Positions 18,060 to 26,622 are shown, numbered from the stretch's first letter. The stretch: 64,000 nt of DNA from an uncultured beta proteobacterium (GCA_903908065.1 CAIVQO010000008.1:1-64000), one strand, 5' to 3'. Numbers and translations are program-made. Notes: generated by a model from the letters alone, not told the origin.

Positions 18060-18398
18060 ATGGCGACCCTGAGCCCCGCCACTGCCTGGCTGGTCCTGCT
18101 GGTCGCCGGCCTGTGTGAAGTGGCCTGGGCGATCGGCCTCAAGTACACCGAAGGTTTCACCCGCCTGATCCCGAGCGCATGGACCCTGGCGGCGATGGCG
18201 GCGTCCGTCTTTCTGCTCGCCTGGTCGCTGAAGACCCTGCCGGTGGGTACCGCCTACGCCGTATGGACAGGAGTCGGCGCTGTCGGTACGGCGATCCTCG
18301 GCATGGTCCTGTTCAACGAGTCGCGCGAGGTGGCGCGCCTGGTGTGCATCGGCCTGATCGTGGCCGGCATCCTCGGCCTCAAGCTGGTGACGAAATAG
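18060..18398 (+). CDS. sugE: SMR-family guanidinium/quaternary ammonium exporter (Gdx/SugE type)
   Basis: 112 residues and four membrane helices. The essential Glu is residue 20 in [15 protein letters not shown]; the [11 protein letters not shown] signature and the [16 protein letters not shown] block match the Gdx/SugE branch rather than EmrE. These proteins act as antiparallel dimers that exchange protons for guanidinium or small hydrophobic cations. No guanidine riboswitch precedes the gene; the short leader instead holds a copy of the dispersed 26-bp word. It is convergent with corA, with only 9 bases between the stop codons. Confidence 0.88.
   Translation: MATLSPATAWLVLLVAGLCEVAWAIGLKYTEGFTRLIPSAWTLAAMAASVFLLAWSLKTLPVGTAYAVWTGVGAVGTAILGMVLFNESREVARLVCIGLIVAGILGLKLVTK
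18270..18294 (+). repeat. Dispersed 26-bp word, copy 3
   Basis: GGAGTCGGCGCTG, TCGGT, ACGGCGA inside the SMR gene, read as GVGAVGTA. That peptide is itself conserved in the family, but the codons GGA, GCT and GGT are unusual for this G+C-rich genome and match the DNA word. Confidence 0.6.
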
Positions 18399-18407
18399 CT
18401 GCCTGGC

Positions 18408-19778
18408 TCAGGCTTCGCGGCGGGCCCGGTTGGCCGCCAGCAGCCGTCGCGCCCGGCGCGTTTCCAGCCAGCGCAGGCTGACGTAGGTGCCCCAGCCGAA
18501 GAGGCCCATGGCGGCGATGAAGGCGCCATAGGACACGGGCCAGGGAATGCCCTGGGTCATCATCGAGAACTCGCTCATGCCGCCGATGCCGGCGATGATG
18601 TTGAGCGGCACGAAGACCACGCTGATGGTGGTCAGCTTGGACACGCGCTTGTTCTGGTTGATGTTGATGAAGCCGACCGTAGCGTCCATCAGGAAGTTGA
18701 TCTTGCCGAACAGGAAGGAGGTGTGTCCGTCCAGCGAATCGATGTCGCGCAGAATCTGGCGCGCGTCGTCGTGCTGTTCGGCGGAGAGCAGGCGGCTGCG
18801 CATCAGGAAGGACAGCGCGCGCCGTGTGTCCAGCACGTTGCGGCGGATGCGGCCGTTCAAGTCCTCTTCCTTGGCGATGTCGGAGAGGATTTCCGCGGCC
18901 TCGTCGTCGGTGACCTGCGGCGTCAGCACGGTGCGGCTGACCTTCTCCAACTCGGCGTAGATGTCTTCCAGCGCGTCGGCGGAATACTCGACGTCGGCGT
19001 CGTAGAGATCGAGCAGCACGTCCTTGCCGTCGGTGACGTAGCCCGGCTGGATTCGTGCGCGCAGGCGCTGCAGGCGGAACACCGGCAGTTCCTCGTCGCG
19101 CATCGAAAACAGGATGTTGTTGTGCAGGACGAATGCCACCGGCACGTTGCGCGATTCGTCTTCCTTGTCCAGCAGGAAGTCCGAATGCATATGCACGTCG
19201 CCGTTGTCCTCGATGTAGAAGCGGGCCGAGTCCTCGATGTCGGTCAGGTCGTCGGCGTCCGGCAGCTCAAGTCCGAAGAGGTCCTCGACCCACTGTCTTT
19301 CCTCCTGCGACGGCGCCAGCAGGTCCACCCAGATCGGCGCGGTGGCGGCGAGGTCGTCCTTGCTGTCGATCTGGACCTGGCGCAGGCGTCCATTCTTCAG
19401 CTCGAAGGCGTTGATCATCACCGGTCGGCGTGCGGCTTCGCTGGCCTGCTGCGTGCCCTGCAGGTCGCCGGCAGAGGCGGCGGCCGGTTCGTCGGGTTCC
19501 TCGTCGAGCGATTCCTGGAGCGCCTCCGACATTTCGTCGAGCACGTCCTCGCCCTGTTCCTTGTCCAGCAGTTCCCAGACCTGGACGCTCTCGTCCGGCG
19601 GCAGGGCATCGAGGATGCGCGCCACCGATTCCGGCGCCAGCGGCTCGAGCCGCGCGCGCAGCGCGGCCCATTCCTGGCGACGAACCAGGTCCTCGACCTC
19701 GCGCAGGGTCTCTTGCTCCTCGGCGCGGCTGCGCGCCTCGGCATCGTCTTCGGCGGGTGGGGTGAGGATTTCCGACAT
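18408..19778 (-). CDS. CorA-family divalent cation transporter with MgtE-like N-terminal domain
   Basis: 456 residues. Residues about 25-95 (LREVEDLVRRQEWAALRARL and VARILDALPPDESVQVWELL) look like the helical MgtE N-domain repeat. The rest is a CorA cytoplasmic funnel and two C-terminal membrane helices. The selectivity loop, normally GMN, reads GMS (IIAGIGGMSEFS). CorA proteins form pentameric Mg2+/Co2+ channels in the inner membrane. The altered loop leaves ion selectivity or direction uncertain. It follows mtgA by 17 bases on the same strand and is convergent with the SMR gene. Confidence 0.8.
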   Translation of the reverse strand: MSEILTPPAEDDAEARSRAEEQETLREVEDLVRRQEWAALRARLEPLAPESVARILDALPPDESVQVWELLDKEQGEDVLDEMSEALQESLDEEPDEPAAASAGDLQGTQQASEAARRPVMINAFELKNGRLRQVQIDSKDDLAATAPIWVDLLAPSQEERQWVEDLFGLELPDADDLTDIEDSARFYIEDNGDVHMHSDFLLDKEDESRNVPVAFVLHNNILFSMRDEELPVFRLQRLRARIQPGYVTDGKDVLLDLYDADVEYSADALEDIYAELEKVSRTVLTPQVTDDEAAEILSDIAKEEDLNGRIRRNVLDTRRALSFLMRSRLLSAEQHDDARQILRDIDSLDGHTSFLFGKINFLMDATVGFININQNKRVSKLTTISVVFVPLNIIAGIGGMSEFSMMTQGIPWPVSYGAFIAAMGLFGWGTYVSLRWLETRRARRLLAANRARREA

Positions 19779-19795
19779 AGGCCAATTCTAGACTG

Positions 19796-20491
19796 TCATG
19801 GCACGTAGGCGTTGCCCATGCGACCGAGGATCAGCTCGGTGCGGCCGTTCATGTAGGCCGAATAGGGATTGCGCTCGTAACGACGTGGCGCCGGTAGCAT
19901 CACGGCGAGACGGGCCGCCTGTTCCGCCCCGAGCTGGCTGGCGGAGATGCCGAAATAGCGTCGTGCCGCCGCCTCGGCGCCGAAGATGCCGTCGCCCCAT
20001 TCGACCACGTTGAGATATACCTCGAGGATGCGCTGCTTGTCCCACAGCAGTTCGATCCAGACCGTGATGATGGCCTCCTCGCCTTTGCGGAAAAAGGACT
20101 TGGTCGGCGACAGCAGCAGGTTTTTCGCCAGCTGCTGCGAGATGGTGGAGCCGCCGGCGACGACCTTGCCCTGCTTCTGGTTCTTTTCCATGGCCTTCTG
20201 GATACCCTCCCAGTCGAAGCCCTCGTGGTCCACGAACTTGTCGTCCTCGGCCGAAATGACGGCGCGCTTGAGGTGCATGGAGATCTTTGCGTAGGGAACC
20301 CATTGGCGCTTGAGTTCGGCCTTGGGATTCTTCTGGCGCGCCTCGGCCAGGCGCTGGTTCTGGAAGCTCGTGTTTTCGGGATTGGCCCATTTCCACCACA
20401 GCACCCAGCCCAGGTACCAGCCCTGCCAAAGCAATAGCACCCCAAATACCACCGCCAGCCCGTACTTGAGCCAGCGCGGCGCTGGCCTCAT
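19796..20491 (-). CDS. mtgA: Monofunctional biosynthetic peptidoglycan transglycosylase
   Basis: 231 residues. An N-terminal membrane anchor (YGLAVVFGVLLLWQGWYLGWVL) is followed by a GT51 domain. The catalytic Glu is in AVISAEDDKFVDHEGFDW, and GGSTISQQLAKNL is the second family motif. It polymerises lipid II glycan strands at the periplasmic face and has no transpeptidase domain. The start ATG overlaps the aroE stop (ATGA), which fixes it and implies coupled translation. Confidence 0.93.
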   Translation of the reverse strand: MRPAPRWLKYGLAVVFGVLLLWQGWYLGWVLWWKWANPENTSFQNQRLAEARQKNPKAELKRQWVPYAKISMHLKRAVISAEDDKFVDHEGFDWEGIQKAMEKNQKQGKVVAGGSTISQQLAKNLLLSPTKSFFRKGEEAIITVWIELLWDKQRILEVYLNVVEWGDGIFGAEAAARRYFGISASQLGAEQAARLAVMLPAPRRYERNPYSAYMNGRTELILGRMGNAYVP

Positions 20492-21327
20492 TGCCCGCCT
20501 TTCATGGCCGCCAGCACTGGCCCAGTGTGCGGCCGCACCCCGCGCCAGACGAAAAAGGCCTCGGCCGCCTGCTCGACCAGCATGCCCAGGCCGTCGGCGA
20601 TGCGCGCACCGGCCTCGCGCGCCTGCACCATGAAGGAAGTTTCGCGGCCATAGACCATCTCGTAGGCGACACTGCGTGGCGCGAATATGGAAGTCGGCAG
20701 TGGTAGCACGGCGCCCGACAGCCCCGCCGAGGTGGCGTTGATCACCAGGTCGAAGCTGCGTCCGGCCAGGCCGCCAAAGCCGCAGCCGTCCGGCTTGATG
20801 CCGACCGCGCAAGCCGGCAGGCGGGCGAACTCCAGCGCCAGTCGTGCCGCGGTTTCTTCGGTGCGATTGGCGATCAGCAGCTCCGCCGGGTTTTCCAGCA
20901 ATAGCGGCAGGATCACGCCGCGTGCCGCGCCGCCGGCGCCCAGCAGCAGGATGCGACGCCCGGCCGGATCGCAGCCGAGGTTGTGCTTGAGGTCGCGCAC
21001 CAGGCCGGCGCCGTCGGTGTTGTCGCCGAGAGTCTCGCCGCCATCGAAGCTCAGGGTATTCACTGCGCCGGCTGCTTCTGCCCGCGGCGTGCGGGCGGTG
21101 GCGAGGCGAAACGCCTCTTCCTTGAAGGGCACGGTGACATTGGCGCCGCGTGCGCCGGCGTGGTGGCGGGCGCGGAAGGCGGCGATCGCCGCGGCGAAGC
21201 CGTCCTTTTCGGCGAGGATCGCCTCGTAGCTGATGTCCTGCCGGGTCTGCGCTGCAAACAGGGCGTGGATGCGCGGCGACTTGCTGTGGCCGATGGGATT
21301 TCCGAACACGGCGTAACGATCGGTCAT
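20488..21327 (-). CDS. aroE: Shikimate dehydrogenase
   Basis: 279 residues. The shikimate-binding motif is YAVFGNPIGHSKSPRIH, the catalytic Lys is in GANVTVPFKEEAF, the catalytic Asp is in DNTDGAGLVRDL, and the NADP loop is LLGAGGAARGVI. It reduces 3-dehydroshikimate in aromatic amino-acid synthesis. Its start follows the stop of the TonB-like gene directly (TGAATG), and its stop overlaps the mtgA start. Confidence 0.95.
   Translation of the reverse strand: MTDRYAVFGNPIGHSKSPRIHALFAAQTRQDISYEAILAEKDGFAAAIAAFRARHHAGARGANVTVPFKEEAFRLATARTPRAEAAGAVNTLSFDGGETLGDNTDGAGLVRDLKHNLGCDPAGRRILLLGAGGAARGVILPLLLENPAELLIANRTEETAARLALEFARLPACAVGIKPDGCGFGGLAGRSFDLVINATSAGLSGAVLPLPTSIFAPRSVAYEMVYGRETSFMVQAREAGARIADGLGMLVEQAAEAFFVWRGVRPHTGPVLAAMKGGQ
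20690..20713 (+). repeat. Dispersed 26-bp word, copy 4 (degenerate)
   Basis: GAAGTCGGCAGTG, GTAGC, ACGGCG, antisense within aroE, where it is read as AVLPLPT. One of the weaker copies. Confidence 0.45.
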
Positions 21328-22257
21328 TCAGTCGGCTTTCAGGCGGTCGGCGTTGGTGAAGGTCCAGGTGCGGGTGATCTCGAGGATGTCGGTGTCACGC
21401 CGGATCGCTTCGGGAAAGGCGGCGTAGGGCGCCGCCATGCGCACGATGCGTCGCGCCGCCTCGTCCAGCAGGTTCTGGCCGGAGGAGCGAGCGATCTCGA
21501 CCCGGTCGAGGTCGCCATTGGACTTGATCACCACGGTCAGCACCAGGCTGCCGTAGAGCTTGCCCTTGGCCGCATCCGGGTAGTTGAGGTTGCCGATGCG
21601 CTCGATCTTCTGCCGCCAGTCCTCGACATACTGGGCGAAGCGGTATTCCTCGACGCGGGCGCCGATGAATTTCTTGCGCGGCCGCTGGTTGTATTCCTCC
21701 ATCTGGCGGGCGATCTGGCCTTCGAGCCGGGCGATGGCCATGGCGCTGCTGGCGAGGTCGATGCCGGAGCGGATCGGTTCGGCCGAGGGCGCCGGTTCCG
21801 GCTTGCCGCGTTCGAAGTTGACCGAGCGGTCGCTCTTGAGGCGGGTCATTTGCTGCTGAGCCTGGGCTTCGAGTTCGGCAACGCGGCGCTGGGCCTCGAT
21901 CAGTTCGTTGCCCTCGCGCGTGTTGGGCGAAGGCGGCAGCGGGGTCCTGGCGCGGCGGTCCTCATCGACGTTGCCGCCGCCGTCGAGATTGGTCTGCGCC
22001 TTGGCCTGGGCCTTGTCCGGCCGCGCCTTGCTCTTGCTGTTGACCAGGATGACTTCCAGCGCGCGTTCGCGCGCCTTGTCCATGAAGTCTGGTGGCGTGA
22101 AGCGCACCGCCAGCAGCACGGCATGGATCAGCAGGGAGATGCCGAAGGCCAGCGTCAGGTTGCGCCGCGGCGGGTCCATGGCCGCCAGGAAGGCCGGCAT
22201 GGGCATGGCCGGCAATGCGGGCAGGGCAAGGCGTGGCAGGCTGGGCAGGCGTGGCAT
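21328..22257 (-). CDS. TonB-like energy-transducer/cell-envelope protein
   Basis: About 309 residues. A Pro/Leu-rich cytoplasmic start leads into one membrane helix (LTLAFGISLLIHAVLLAVRF). A charged, Gln-rich, partly coiled-coil periplasmic stretch follows (IEAQRRVAELEAQAQQQMTRL). The C-terminal TonB-type domain includes YPDAAKGKLYGSLVLTVVIKSNG. No ExbB or ExbD is nearby, so it may use a shared motor or have a structural role. The start is not certain: I chose ATG 22257, 13 bases after the stop of the RNase gene, but a later Met is possible. Confidence 0.7.
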   Translation of the reverse strand: MPRLPSLPRLALPALPAMPMPAFLAAMDPPRRNLTLAFGISLLIHAVLLAVRFTPPDFMDKARERALEVILVNSKSKARPDKAQAKAQTNLDGGGNVDEDRRARTPLPPSPNTREGNELIEAQRRVAELEAQAQQQMTRLKSDRSVNFERGKPEPAPSAEPIRSGIDLASSAMAIARLEGQIARQMEEYNQRPRKKFIGARVEEYRFAQYVEDWRQKIERIGNLNYPDAAKGKLYGSLVLTVVIKSNGDLDRVEIARSSGQNLLDEAARRIVRMAAPYAAFPEAIRRDTDILEITRTWTFTNADRLKAD

Positions 22258-22270
22258 GGGCCTGACAATT

Positions 22271-24301
22271 TTACTCTGCCGCTGTTTGCTCCCCGTCCTC
22301 GGCGAAGGGCTCATCAGAGCCTGTATTGGCTGCCAATTCGGGCGCCGGTTCAAGGTAGCGCAGGCGAATTTCGGCCTCCAGCAGGTCGATCGCGTCGATG
22401 CTCAAACGCACGGCCGCACCGCGCGGCATGTCTGGGAGCGACGGCACCCGTGCCACCAGCGGAATGGCCTCCAGGCGCAGCAGCGACTCGCGCAATACCC
22501 GGCCGACGGCGGTTTCGGCACCCCGCTGCATCAGCCAGCGCAGGCACCAGTAGCGTTCCATGCCGCGCTGGAAATCGGCGTAGGCGGCATAGGTCAGCTC
22601 GAAGTCGCGCATCGCCGCCAGCAAGTCGGCCGACTTAGGCGCGAAGAATGGCGCTTCCTCGCGCAGCAGGGCCAGCAGTTGCCACTGGTTGAGCAGGTCG
22701 CAATAGCGCCGCAGGGGCGAGGACGACCAGGCGTAGCAATCGACGCCGAGGCCCTCGTGCGCCGCCGCCACCGTGCTCATGCGCACCTTGCCGGCAGTCT
22801 GCACGCGGTATAGCGCCGGGATGCCGGCATCGCGCAGCATGCCGCCCCAGGTGGCGTTGGCCAGGATCATCAGTTCCGCGACCAGGGTGTCGAGCGGGCT
22901 GCCGCGCTGGCGTTCCTCGATCAGGACATGACCCTTGCCCGGCTCGGCCGCAATGCCGCTGTCGGCCGTCCAATCGACGACGAAGCTGTAATCCTTGCGG
23001 TTGCCGTTGTCCGAAGGCTTGCCGCGTCCGGCTTCCAGTACCTGGGCGAACTCCCAGAGCAGCTTGAGCTCGTCGCGCCAGGCGAAATCGCCCAGGCCGC
23101 TGGCGAGCGTGGCGGCATTGAACACCGGTTCGATGTCGTGATGGCGCAGGTTGGCCGCCACCGGCACGCGCTCGATGCGGGTTTCGTGGCCGAGCAGGCG
23201 GTAGTCGGCGGCGACGTCGAGGTACAACGAGAGCGCCGGCACGGCATGTCCGGCGGCGAGCGTGAAATGCTCGACCACGGCCTCGGGCAGCATGGTGATC
23301 TTGCGCCCCGGCATATAGACCGTCGAGAGCCGTTCGCGGGCGATACGGCCGAGGTCCGTATCGGGTGCAAAGCCGAGCCCGGGCGCGGCGATGTGGATGC
23401 CGATGCGCCAGCCGCCCTCGGGTTTTGCAGTGACCGAGAAGGCGTCGTCAATCTCGGTGGTGTGTGCATCGTCGATGCTGAAGGCTTGAACTTGGGCAAG
23501 CGCAAGTTCAAGCCCTTCAGCATCGCCATTTGCTGAGCCATCCCCCCGTCCCCCTTCCCCGGGAAGGGGGCTACTGGTCGGGCGCTGCGCGCCAATTGCA
23601 CGAGGAGGGACGTAAGAGGGGAACCCGGTGCCGCCCTTGCCCTCGGGAAAGTATTCGAAAAGGAAGCGGCCCAGGTGGTAATCATGGGTCGAGGCCAACG
23701 CGCCGCAATCGAAGAGCAGGCGGGCGACGGACTTGCCGGTCTCGCCGCAAGCGGCTTCGAGCGCCTTGGTTTCGCCGCGGTTGCGGTCCGGCTTGTAGAT
23801 CAGCTGCGGCAGGATGGGGCCGAACTCGGCCGGTAGCCTGCCGGCCTTGAGTTCGCCGACCATGCGCTCGATGGCCAGGGCCTGCTGGCGCTTCTTCTCC
23901 AGTCCGGCCAGCGCGGCCTGCAGGATCTCGGGCGGCGCCTTGCGGAAGCGGCCGCGGCCCTTGCGGTGGAAGTACATCGGCGCCGAATGCAGGCGCAGCA
24001 GCACCGCCGCCGTCTGCACCGCATCGGGTTTGGCGCCGTGGTATTCGGCGGCGAGCTCCTCGAAGGCGAACTCGGCCTCGCCACATACCTCCCACAGGAA
24101 ATTGATGTCGATGCCTTCGGCCTCGGCTTCGGCGCGCTCCAGCAGTTCGCCGGGCGCAGGCGCGGCGAAGCGTTGCAATACGTTGGCCGCCTTGACCTTG
24201 GCGCGCTTGCCCGAGGCCAGTTCGACTTGCAGCGAGGTGGTGTTGTCGGCCAGAACGGTGCCGGCGCGAAAGGCACCGTCTTCTTCGAAGAGGATATTCA
24301 T
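22271..24301 (-). CDS. RNase II/RNB-domain exoribonuclease with in-frame repeat insertion
   Basis: 676 residues. The RNB catalytic core is present: acidic residues in FSIDDAHTTEIDDAFS, GRKITMLP, and the C-terminal SSPLRRYCDLLNQW. Such enzymes degrade single-stranded RNA 3' to 5'. The ATG at 24301 starts the homologous MNILFEEDG. Residues about 230-265, just before the catalytic motif, are not typical of the family. They are encoded by an intergenic-type GC palindrome plus an inverted duplication of the following codons. The frame stays open, so the protein is probably made with an extra loop. Confidence 0.82.
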   Translation of the reverse strand: MNILFEEDGAFRAGTVLADNTTSLQVELASGKRAKVKAANVLQRFAAPAPGELLERAEAEAEGIDINFLWEVCGEAEFAFEELAAEYHGAKPDAVQTAAVLLRLHSAPMYFHRKGRGRFRKAPPEILQAALAGLEKKRQQALAIERMVGELKAGRLPAEFGPILPQLIYKPDRNRGETKALEAACGETGKSVARLLFDCGALASTHDYHLGRFLFEYFPEGKGGTGFPSYVPPRAIGAQRPTSSPLPGEGGRGDGSANGDAEGLELALAQVQAFSIDDAHTTEIDDAFSVTAKPEGGWRIGIHIAAPGLGFAPDTDLGRIARERLSTVYMPGRKITMLPEAVVEHFTLAAGHAVPALSLYLDVAADYRLLGHETRIERVPVAANLRHHDIEPVFNAATLASGLGDFAWRDELKLLWEFAQVLEAGRGKPSDNGNRKDYSFVVDWTADSGIAAEPGKGHVLIEERQRGSPLDTLVAELMILANATWGGMLRDAGIPALYRVQTAGKVRMSTVAAAHEGLGVDCYAWSSSPLRRYCDLLNQWQLLALLREEAPFFAPKSADLLAAMRDFELTYAAYADFQRGMERYWCLRWLMQRGAETAVGRVLRESLLRLEAIPLVARVPSLPDMPRGAAVRLSIDAIDLLEAEIRLRYLEPAPELAANTGSDEPFAEDGEQTAAE
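23473..23525. repeat. 53-base inverted duplication inside the RNase II-family gene
   Basis: Arms 23473-23494 and 23503-23525 are inverted copies, 22 and 23 bases long and differing by one inserted base, around an 8-base loop (GGCAAGCG). The left arm (plus-strand coordinates) encodes the conserved start of the catalytic motif. The right arm is its inverted copy and encodes part of the inserted segment. Confidence 0.8.
23550..23570. repeat. GC-rich palindromic repeat element within a coding sequence
   Basis: CCCCCTTCCC, one C, then GGGAAGGGGG: a perfect 10-bp inverted repeat. It resembles the intergenic palindrome at 26602-26622. It sits inside the RNase gene and supplies the Pro/Gly-rich peptide SSPLPGEGGRGDG. 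Confidence 0.75.
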
Positions 24302-24311
24302 CGGGGCAATC

Positions 24312-25118
24312 TTACGTGCGCAGGGCGCTGGCAATCAGCACCGTGCTGGTGAGTCGGTAGCCCTCAGGGCAGACATGGGGTGCCAGTTCCTCGGCCACGC
24401 CCTTGGCCAGCGCCTGCAATTTTTCAGCGGGCAAGCGGGAAAGGCTCTCATTGGCGCCGCCGGCGATGTCGAGGAAGCCCTGCCAGTAGCTGGCGGCATC
24501 GGCGAACGTGACGCTGAACTCCAGCGGCCGGATTTCGATCTGGTGAAAGTCGGCGCTGGCGAGACGGCGTTGCAGCCACTGCGGATCGCCGCAACGGAAG
24601 ATCGACGGGCGCGCCACCTTGGGTGGCGGCAACAGGCGCCGCATGCAGGACAGCGCGCACTCGATCAGCGGCACGTCGGCCGCCTCTCCCCAGACCGAGA
24701 GGGCGATGCGTCCGCCGGGACGCAGCACGCGCAGCATCTCGCCCAATGCAGCGTCCTCGTCAGGGAAGAACATCAGGCCCAGGCCGCACAGCACTCGGTC
24801 GACGCTGGCTGAGGCAAAGGGCAGGGCCTCGCCGTCGGCGACCACGCGGTGCAGCTCGGGGCAGCAGCGGAGCTGGCCCTGGCTGATGTCGCTGGCGATC
24901 GCCAGTCCTGCATCGCCGATACGTGCGGCGGCGGCGCGCGTCAGCAGGCCGGGCCCACTGGCGAGGTCGAGCACGCGCTGGCCGGGGGCCAGTCTCGCGG
25001 CGTCGAGCAGGGCGACCGCAATGTCACCGCGCGTGGTCGCGGCAGCCAGGTAGCGCGAGCCGAGACGATCATAGCCGGCGCGCTCGATGCGCTTGAACTG
25101 GGCACCGTCGAAGCTCAT
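24312..25118 (-). CDS. Class I SAM-dependent methyltransferase
   Basis: 268 residues starting MSFDGAQFKRIERAGYD. The SAM-binding motif I is VLDLASGPGLLTRAAA, and later motifs are DGEALPFASASVDRVLC and MLRVLRPGGRIALSVWGE. This is a ubiquinone/menaquinone-methyltransferase-like fold, but the substrate is unknown. The ATG overlaps the rarD stop by four bases. Its stop is 10 bases before the RNase start, so it belongs to the same run of genes. Confidence 0.8.
   Translation of the reverse strand: MSFDGAQFKRIERAGYDRLGSRYLAAATTRGDIAVALLDAARLAPGQRVLDLASGPGLLTRAAAARIGDAGLAIASDISQGQLRCCPELHRVVADGEALPFASASVDRVLCGLGLMFFPDEDAALGEMLRVLRPGGRIALSVWGEAADVPLIECALSCMRRLLPPPKVARPSIFRCGDPQWLQRRLASADFHQIEIRPLEFSVTFADAASYWQGFLDIAGGANESLSRLPAEKLQALAKGVAEELAPHVCPEGYRLTSTVLIASALRT
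24545..24569 (+). repeat. Dispersed 26-bp word, copy 5
   Basis: GAAAGTCGGCGCTG, GCGAG, ACGGCG. It lies antisense inside the methyltransferase gene, where it is read as RRLASADF, the same peptide as the copy at 55892-55915 in an unrelated protein. Confidence 0.75.
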
Positions 25119-26038
25119 GGCAGCGCCGCCTCGCTGCGGGCCGCCGCGGCTTTCAGCAGATCGACGCTGTACACCGCAAGCCCGGCCCAGATCGCGGCCA
25201 GGCTCAGCATGCGCTGGGCATCGAGCGGCTCGTGGTACACCAGCACGCCGATCAGAAAGGCGATGGTGGGCGCCAAGTATTGCAGGAAGGCCATCATCGA
25301 CAGCGGCAGGCGTCGCGCGGCAATGGCAAACAGCAGAAGCGGGATGGCGGTCACCGGCCCGGTGGCAATCAGGTAAAGATCGCTGCCCGACAAGGCGCCG
25401 CTGCTGCCGAAATGGCCCTGCCCGCTCAACACCAGCCAGCCTAGCCAGGCCAGCGCCAGCGGTGTCATGCAGACGGTTTCGAGGAACAGGCCGCTGGCCG
25501 CGTCGAGCGGCAATTGTTTGCGCAGCAGGCCATAGATGCCGAAGGTGCCGGCCAACACCAGCGCGATCCAGGGCAGGCCGCTGGCGCGCGTTGCCTCGAT
25601 CGCCACACCGACGGCGGCGCACAGCACGGCGAGCCATTGCAGCTTGCGCATGCGTTCTTTCAGCACCAGCACGCCGAGCGCGACATTGAGCAGCGGCAGG
25701 ATGAAATAGCCGAGGCTGGTCTCGACGATGTGGCCGTTGTTTACGCCCCAGACGAAGGTCAGCCAATTCGTGATCACCAGCGCCGAGGCCAGTGCGATGC
25801 GCGCCAGCTGGGCGGGTTGCCGGGCGATGCGCAGGGCGTCGCCGAAGCCGCGGCCGAAGCCGATCAGCGCCGTCATCAGCAGCATGGCCCAGACCACGCG
25901 GTGGGCGATGATCTCGACCGCGGGGATCTCGACGATCTGCTTGAAGAAGATCGGCACCAGGCCCCAGATCACGTAGGCGCTGATGCCGGCGAGGATGCCG
26001 ATGCGGGTGTTCTCCGGCGTGAGTGCGGGGTGGCTCAC
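25115..26038 (-). CDS. rarD: RarD/EamA-family drug-metabolite transporter
   Basis: 307 residues with about ten membrane helices and two EamA repeats. The N-terminal GILAGISAYVIWGLVPIFFK and the conserved EIIAHRVVWA segment are typical of RarD. RarD proteins are inner-membrane permeases of poorly known substrate. It is coupled at both ends by four-base overlaps to the esterase gene upstream and the methyltransferase gene downstream. Confidence 0.88.
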   Translation of the reverse strand: MSHPALTPENTRIGILAGISAYVIWGLVPIFFKQIVEIPAVEIIAHRVVWAMLLMTALIGFGRGFGDALRIARQPAQLARIALASALVITNWLTFVWGVNNGHIVETSLGYFILPLLNVALGVLVLKERMRKLQWLAVLCAAVGVAIEATRASGLPWIALVLAGTFGIYGLLRKQLPLDAASGLFLETVCMTPLALAWLGWLVLSGQGHFGSSGALSGSDLYLIATGPVTAIPLLLFAIAARRLPLSMMAFLQYLAPTIAFLIGVLVYHEPLDAQRMLSLAAIWAGLAVYSVDLLKAAAARSEAALP

Positions 26039-26592
26039 GTCGAATGGTCGATGATGGCGTCGAGGTAGTCGTTCCAGCGCGTGAAGCTGTGGTCGCCGCC
26101 GGGCAGTACGGTCTGCCTTGCGCCCGCGTAACGGCGCACCGCGTCACGGTAATCGAGGGTCTCGTCACCTTCCTCGACCAGCAACCAGAAGCGCTGCGGT
26201 TTCGACAGCACCGGAACTTCAATGGCGCGCAGCTGCTCGACGTGGTCCAGGGTGAAGTCGAAACGTTCGCCGGTGTAGAGCCAGGTCTGCGGGCCGATGT
26301 ACTTCTGCAGCGACAGGTGCGCCACCACGGCGGGATTGACCAGCACCGCCTTGAGGTCGAACTGCTCGGCCAGCCAGGTCGAGTAGTAGCCGCCAAGCGA
26401 GGAACCGACGACCGTGGTCACCGGATTGTCGCGGATCAGGCCCTCGGCCAACGCGATCGCCTCGCGCGGCGCGGCCGGCAGCTGGGGCGAAAGAAACCGG
26501 TCGCCCAGGCCGCGCTCGCGCATGCGTTGGCGCAGCGCCTGCGCCTTGTGCGATTGCGGCCCGCTGGTGAAGCCGTGAAGGTAGAGGATCAT
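26035..26592 (-). CDS. YqiA-like alpha/beta-hydrolase esterase
   Basis: 185 residues. MILYLHGFTSGPQSHKAQ starts the fold, the nucleophile elbow is VVGSSLGGYYSTWLAEQ, and likely Asp and His partners are in LLVEEGDETLDY and LPGGDHSFTRW. YqiA-type proteins are small cytoplasmic acyl-CoA or ester hydrolases. The ATG at 26592 starts the family homology; the upstream open frame crosses a GC palindrome and has no homology. It overlaps the rarD start by four bases. Confidence 0.82.
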   Translation of the reverse strand: MILYLHGFTSGPQSHKAQALRQRMRERGLGDRFLSPQLPAAPREAIALAEGLIRDNPVTTVVGSSLGGYYSTWLAEQFDLKAVLVNPAVVAHLSLQKYIGPQTWLYTGERFDFTLDHVEQLRAIEVPVLSKPQRFWLLVEEGDETLDYRDAVRRYAGARQTVLPGGDHSFTRWNDYLDAIIDHST

Positions 26593-26601
26593 TCCCCCCG
26601 G

Positions 26602-26622
26602 CCCCCTTTCCGGGAAAGGGGG
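26602..26622. repeat. GC-rich palindromic repeat element (intergenic)
   Basis: CCCCCTTTCC, one G, then GGAAAGGGGG: a perfect 10-bp inverted repeat in the gap between uppP and the esterase gene. It closely resembles the palindrome in the RNase gene at 23550. As RNA it could also form a hairpin that lowers read-through. Confidence 0.7.
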
